This document shows, one piece after another, positions 31,959-35,077 of a stretch of 35,077 nt of DNA; positions within the stretch are counted from its first letter, which is position 1, and every line of letters starts with the position of its first letter. A program made the position numbers and the translations under genes. The DNA lies in the NCBI GenBank assembly GCA_910588905.1, contig CAJURZ010000006.1, positions 56,309 to 91,385 on the forward strand, given 5' to 3'. The stretch is from an uncultured Eggerthellaceae bacterium (GTDB lineage: Bacteria > Actinomycetota > Coriobacteriia > Coriobacteriales > Eggerthellaceae). Below the pieces are notes generated by a model, which saw only the letters and a program-made list of their open reading frames with translations, was not told the DNA's origin and made no database searches.

Positions 31959-34133
31959 ATGAACGCCTACGGTTTCGAGCTCAATCCTTTCATGGTTCCG
32001 CATCGAATGGATACCGATCAACATAATAAGGAGCACTGGGATGCTATCGTCGACGCTCGACGGCGCTTCATAGAAGAGGATGTGACTCCTGAGGTATCAG
32101 GCTGGCTTCAGCCGGAAGTGATCGATTCTTGGCGCCGCTGCAAGAGCCTGGGGATCGATCCTGACGTTGTCGATCTTGCAACACCCCTTCCTGACGAAAA
32201 GCTCAAGAGCATCGCCTTGGCCTACACGGAGATCGTCGAGGCTGCGCGTCCGCTCATCGGGCTCATCGACGATTTCAACCTTGCCAATGATTACATCTTC
32301 GAGCTGGTGAGCCGAGACGGCGTCACTGTCCTGCGCACCGGTAACATGGACCTTCACTCCATCATCGCGCGCAACAGTGCCATGAATGAAGAATCCATGG
32401 GCACGAATGCTCATACGCTCAGCATGCGCAATGCTACACCGGTACAGCTTCTGGGACCTGAGCATTATTGCTCGGCTCTCCATGGGCTGGCTGCGCTGGC
32501 ATCTCCGGTGTTCGACAAGGACGGCTCGGTGGTAGGGTCAATGCTCCTGACGCAGCCCTTGCCGGAGGACCCCTGGTCTTCGGAGTACCAGCGGCTGCTC
32601 TCCCACGCTCTGGGCTTCATCACCTCTATCTGTTCAGCGCTGGAGCATCAGATGGTCTTCCAGAAGAGCTTGGCCGTCATCGCCGATGTAGATCAACGGC
32701 TGGAGGCGGCTACGGCTGCAGGGGACCGCACGCGGCATGTGCTTGAGACAGCCGTGGGGTCCAGCGGGGATTCGCTGTTGATCGTAGATGCCGTTGGCAT
32801 CATCCAACATGCAAGTCCGGAGGTCATCCATCTGCTGCGCTCCGTCCGAGACGGTGTCGTGGGCAAGCCGGTAGAGAATATCTTGGGTATCGAATGGCCG
32901 GAAGGCTACCAGCCGCTTTTGGACAGCCCGGGCGTGGAGCTGACCACTAAGCTGGGTGAGCGCGTCTTCGGCATCCGAGGGAATGCGGTGCGCGGTGCTG
33001 CTACGGGTGGGTTCGAAGGGCTGGTCATCCGCGTCAGCGAAGTGAAAGAGGTGCCGCGGCGCAGCAAGGGTCATTCAGGTGAGGTGGCGCGCATTCACTT
33101 CGAAGACATCTTGGGCACGAGCTCGGCCATACGTGAATCCACCGCTTTAGCTCATCGCTACGCCCTTACCTCAGAGAACATCCTCATCATCGGTGAGAGC
33201 GGCACGGGCAAGGAGTACTTCGCCCAGGCCATCCACAACGCCTCGCGTCCCAACGGACCCTTCATGTCCGTGAACTGCGCTGCCATCCCGCCACGCCTCA
33301 TCGAAAGCGAACTCTTCGGGTACGAGAGTGGCGCGTTCACCGGGGCTGATAAGGCAGGTAAGCCAGGCAAGATAGAGCTAGCAGACGGCGGCACGCTCTT
33401 CCTGGATGAGATCGGCGACATGCCGCTGGAGCTGCAAGCCACCATCTTGCGCGTACTCGAGAACAAGAGCGTCATGCGCCTGGGCGGGAAATCCTACCGA
33501 CGCGTAGACTTCCGGGTGGTGGCCGCCACCAACCGCAGCCTGGCGCAGATGGTGGAGAACGGCCAGTTCCGCGAGGACTTGCTCTATCGCCTCTCCATCC
33601 TCACCGTGGCGCTCCCGCCGCTTCGCATCCGCACCGGTGACATCCTGTTCTTCGCGTACTACTACTTGAACGAATGCCGCCGGAAGACCCACGAGGGCCC
33701 TACGCGCTTCACCCCTGCTGTGGAGAAGCTGCTGGAGGAATACCCTTGGCCGGGCAATGTGCGTCAGATCAAGAATGCCATCTATTCAGCCTTCTATGCA
33801 GCTGTGAGCGACGAGATAGACATCTCGGATCTACCTCAGTACCTGAGGGATGGCACCGCGGCCCCCTTCATGGATCTTGCGAGCTTCGCTTCGGGGGAAC
33901 AAGACGGCCAGGCTTCTGCTCTCCGGCCTGCGGAAGAGCGAAGCGAAGGGCAGGGCGAAGAGGATAAGCCCATCACGCTCCCCAATGAGATGCTGCGTAT
34001 GGATTCCGTGGAAGGGGCGGCTATCCGCTTGGCCCTGACCTATGCCCAAGGCAATGTCACCCAGGCAGCGGAGATGCTCCAGATCAGCAAAGCCACCCTC
34101 TATCGGAAGATCAAAGAACACAAGCTCCGCTGA
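31959..34133 (+). CDS. Sigma-54-dependent transcriptional activator (AcoR-like, GAF-PAS-AAA+-Fis)
   Basis: A 724-aa enhancer-binding protein. The N-terminal part (about 30-240) is the AcoR-like GAF sensor, with PEVIDSWRRCKSLGID and the conserved NEESMGTNAHTL. A PAS-like domain (about 265-365) follows. The AAA+ domain has Walker A GESGTGKE (near 410), the GAFTGA loop that touches sigma-54 (near 458) and Walker B TLFLDEIGD (near 480). A Fis-type HTH ends the protein (NVTQAAEMLQISKATLYRKI). No receiver domain is present, so it should sense a small ligand rather than a kinase. AAGGAGGGAGC precedes the ATG. It lies beside rpoN and upstream of a sigma-54-type promoter, so it probably controls both its own gene and the molybdoenzyme operon. 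Confidence 0.95.
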   Translation: MNAYGFELNPFMVPHRMDTDQHNKEHWDAIVDARRRFIEEDVTPEVSGWLQPEVIDSWRRCKSLGIDPDVVDLATPLPDEKLKSIALAYTEIVEAARPLIGLIDDFNLANDYIFELVSRDGVTVLRTGNMDLHSIIARNSAMNEESMGTNAHTLSMRNATPVQLLGPEHYCSALHGLAALASPVFDKDGSVVGSMLLTQPLPEDPWSSEYQRLLSHALGFITSICSALEHQMVFQKSLAVIADVDQRLEAATAAGDRTRHVLETAVGSSGDSLLIVDAVGIIQHASPEVIHLLRSVRDGVVGKPVENILGIEWPEGYQPLLDSPGVELTTKLGERVFGIRGNAVRGAATGGFEGLVIRVSEVKEVPRRSKGHSGEVARIHFEDILGTSSAIRESTALAHRYALTSENILIIGESGTGKEYFAQAIHNASRPNGPFMSVNCAAIPPRLIESELFGYESGAFTGADKAGKPGKIELADGGTLFLDEIGDMPLELQATILRVLENKSVMRLGGKSYRRVDFRVVAATNRSLAQMVENGQFREDLLYRLSILTVALPPLRIRTGDILFFAYYYLNECRRKTHEGPTRFTPAVEKLLEEYPWPGNVRQIKNAIYSAFYAAVSDEIDISDLPQYLRDGTAAPFMDLASFASGEQDGQASALRPAEERSEGQGEEDKPITLPNEMLRMDSVEGAAIRLALTYAQGNVTQAAEMLQISKATLYRKIKEHKLR

Positions 34134-34159
34134 GACGGTCCTCCTGCGACAAGCTATTT

Positions 34160-34194
34160 CATTTTGAGACGAGTGACCGTCTCAGGTTGAGACG
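34160..34194. promoter_or_regulatory. Candidate enhancer (UAS) of the molybdoenzyme operon
   Basis: TGAGACG-AGTGAC-CGTCTCA (34165-34184) is a perfect inverted repeat, and a third TGAGACG lies at 34188-34194. The site is 62-91 bp upstream of the -24 box. The same words occur before the activator gene, so this is the likely binding site of the adjacent activator. Confidence 0.7.
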
Positions 34195-34255
34195 CTTTGC
34201 GATTCGCTGCCAGTCACCTTTCAAGAACATCCCCGTTCACTCTCTTTTGCCAAAC

Positions 34256-34271
34256 TGGCACGCTTCTTGCA
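34256..34271 (+). promoter_or_regulatory. Sigma-54 (-24/-12) promoter of the molybdoenzyme operon
   Basis: TGGCACGCTTCTTGCA is a perfect match to the sigma-54 consensus TGGCACG-N4-TTGCA. The transcript would start near 34282 and run through a small TGCGGATA/TATCCGCA hairpin into the 57-aa gene. Confidence 0.88.
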
Positions 34272-34361
34272 ACTCCTTTAGGCAAGTGCGGATACCAGCC
34301 TTATCCGCAAGTGCATTTCGAGCTCGGCAGAAGGCGTCGGGCCCTAGGAGAGGAGGAAGCA

Positions 34362-34535
34362 ATGGCAGAGGAGACGAGGAAGGATCTGGACAAGGATTTC
34401 CAGCAGAACAGGAAAGACGCGAAGATGGCTGATCCGGAAAAGAACAAGCAGGCCTGGCAACAGAAAGCCCAGGATGCCTCTGGTCGTGACTGGACGAAAC
34501 CGTTCCGTCCCACACTGAAAGACGGAGAAGTCTAG
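34362..34535 (+). CDS. Small hydrophilic protein, 57 aa, first gene of the sigma-54-controlled operon
   Basis: A 57-aa, highly charged protein with no Cys, no signal and no membrane span. It starts MAEETRKDLDKDF and ends in RPTLKDGEV; the middle is Gln/Lys/Asp-rich, probably helical or disordered. GAGAGGAGGAAGC before the ATG is a strong Shine-Dalgarno, which argues for a real gene. It sits about 80 nt after the predicted start of transcription and 39 bp before the molybdoenzyme gene. I know no family for it. Possible roles are a chaperone or accessory subunit, but nothing in the sequence decides this. Confidence 0.65.
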   Translation: MAEETRKDLDKDFQQNRKDAKMADPEKNKQAWQQKAQDASGRDWTKPFRPTLKDGEV

Positions 34536-34574
34536 GAATCCCCAGAAGACTGAAGAGTCAGGAGTAAAGAAGCT

Positions 34575-35077
34575 ATGGTTACTAATGGCAAGATGACCAA
34601 TGAGCTGGAAGGCGTCAATAAAGACGTCTATAAGACAGATTGGCAATGGCAGGAGGGCGAATACACGGTCACGCGTACCAACATGTGGACCGCGCCTGGC
34701 TGCCACAATGGCTGCTCTGTCCTGTACTACACCAAGGACAACAAGGTCGAGAAGATCGAGGGCGACCCGCTGTCTCCCTACAACCAGGGCCGTCTGTGCA
34801 TGCGCTGCCTGGACGTCGTCGAGACGTTCTATCATCCCGATCGCCTGAAGTACCCCCTGAAGCGCGTGGGCGAGCGCGGCGAGAACAAGTGGGAGCGCAT
34901 CACGTGGGACGAGGCTTACGATGACATCGTGAAGCACGTCCGCGAGGTCCAGGAGCAGTATGGCCCTGAGTCCATCGTCTCCATGCAGGGCACCGGCCGC
35001 AACATCTGCTGGCAGACCCCGTACCTGAGCTATGCTGGCTTCGGCAGCCCGAACTTCGTTCTCGGCTTCCTCTCAGG
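34575..35077 (+). CDS. Molybdopterin oxidoreductase, N-terminal part only (cut by window end)
   Basis: The first 167 residues of a DMSO-reductase-superfamily enzyme; the rest lies beyond the window. There is no Tat signal, so it should be cytoplasmic. The N-terminal cluster site reads GCHNGCSV (Cys43, Cys47) and GRLCMRCLD (Cys75, Cys78). The first Cys of the usual CxxCxxxC is missing, and an extra one follows the last. The following RITWDEAYDDI, YGPESIV and GSPNFV blocks are typical of the family and lie close to acetylene hydratase-like enzymes. The Mo-ligand residue would fall just past the window end. It is preceded by a perfect sigma-54 promoter and the 57-aa gene. Confidence 0.88.
   Translation, partial: MVTNGKMTNELEGVNKDVYKTDWQWQEGEYTVTRTNMWTAPGCHNGCSVLYYTKDNKVEKIEGDPLSPYNQGRLCMRCLDVVETFYHPDRLKYPLKRVGERGENKWERITWDEAYDDIVKHVREVQEQYGPESIVSMQGTGRNICWQTPYLSYAGFGSPNFVLGFLS

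Noticed and set aside
31605..32036. 143-aa frame on the minus strand across the activator start
   Set aside because: It overlaps the activator gene and its promoter, with Arg/Cys-rich shadow composition.
34362..34535. Longer version of the small protein starting at 34197
   Set aside because: That start lies upstream of the sigma-54 promoter and has no Shine-Dalgarno; the ATG at 34362 has a strong one.
1..35077. CRISPR array
   Set aside because: The repeats present are either a 205-bp tandem or scattered palindromes; there are no short direct repeats with regular unique spacers and no cas genes.

Overview
The window reads as a chromosomal segment of a high-GC, anaerobic, gut-type actinobacterium, most likely of the class Coriobacteriia, family Eggerthellaceae (Eggerthella/Gordonibacter/Adlercreutzia/Slackia relatives). 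The evidence is three separate molybdopterin (DMSO-reductase family) oxidoreductase loci, one Tat-exported with an NrfD-type anchor, a HelD-type RNA polymerase recycling factor, and the housekeeping order rpsF-ssb-rpsR-rplI-dnaB-x-purA-purD. The genus cannot be fixed from the sequence alone.

Layout. 1-303: hairpin repeats and a promoter. 304-5989: exported molybdoenzyme operon (catalytic subunit, four-cluster ferredoxin subunit, NrfD anchor) followed by an aldo/keto reductase fused to a ferredoxin domain. 6130-7395: PpiC-type foldase lipoprotein. 7396-7716: convergent gap full of hairpin repeats. 7717-9668 (minus): secreted Asp/His/Gly-rich protein, ECF sigma factor and RsgI-like anti-sigma factor. 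9915-12089: HelD. 12251-16131 (minus): cytoplasmic molybdoenzyme, small 4Fe-4S protein and MFS transporter, with a divergent LysR regulator (16348-17307). 17324-21341 (minus): ABC transporter operon with a YtrA-type GntR regulator and a DUF1648/DUF5808-like membrane protein. 21451-22340: tandem 205-bp structured repeats carrying tRNA-Ser 3' ends, then two real tRNA-Ser genes. 22538-23044: unknown protein. 23442-26915: ribosomal/replication operon. 27002-29660: purA and purD. 29697-29980: mosaic hairpin repeat. 29989-31371 (minus): rpoN. 31959-34133: AcoR-like sigma-54 activator. 34362 to the end: a 57-aa protein and a third molybdoenzyme cut by the window edge.

The most interesting system is at the right end. 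A sigma-54 gene, its enhancer-binding activator and a molybdoenzyme operon lie together in what looks like an actinobacterium, a phylum in which sigma-54 is generally regarded as rare. Two textbook -24/-12 promoters are present: TGGCATGGTTCTTGCA before the activator and TGGCACGCTTCTTGCA before the 57-aa gene and molybdoenzyme. Both have upstream copies of the same TGAGACG operator word, including a shared 12-base match. This suggests a self-contained, positively autoregulated circuit in which the GAF/PAS activator senses a small molecule and switches on a molybdoenzyme of the acetylene hydratase/catechol dehydroxylase-like type.

Other signals are a covarying family of at least nine short intergenic inverted repeats, a mosaic stem-loop element present twice (one copy with a 78-bp insertion that itself folds as two hairpins), and the exact 205-bp repeat beside the tRNA-Ser genes.
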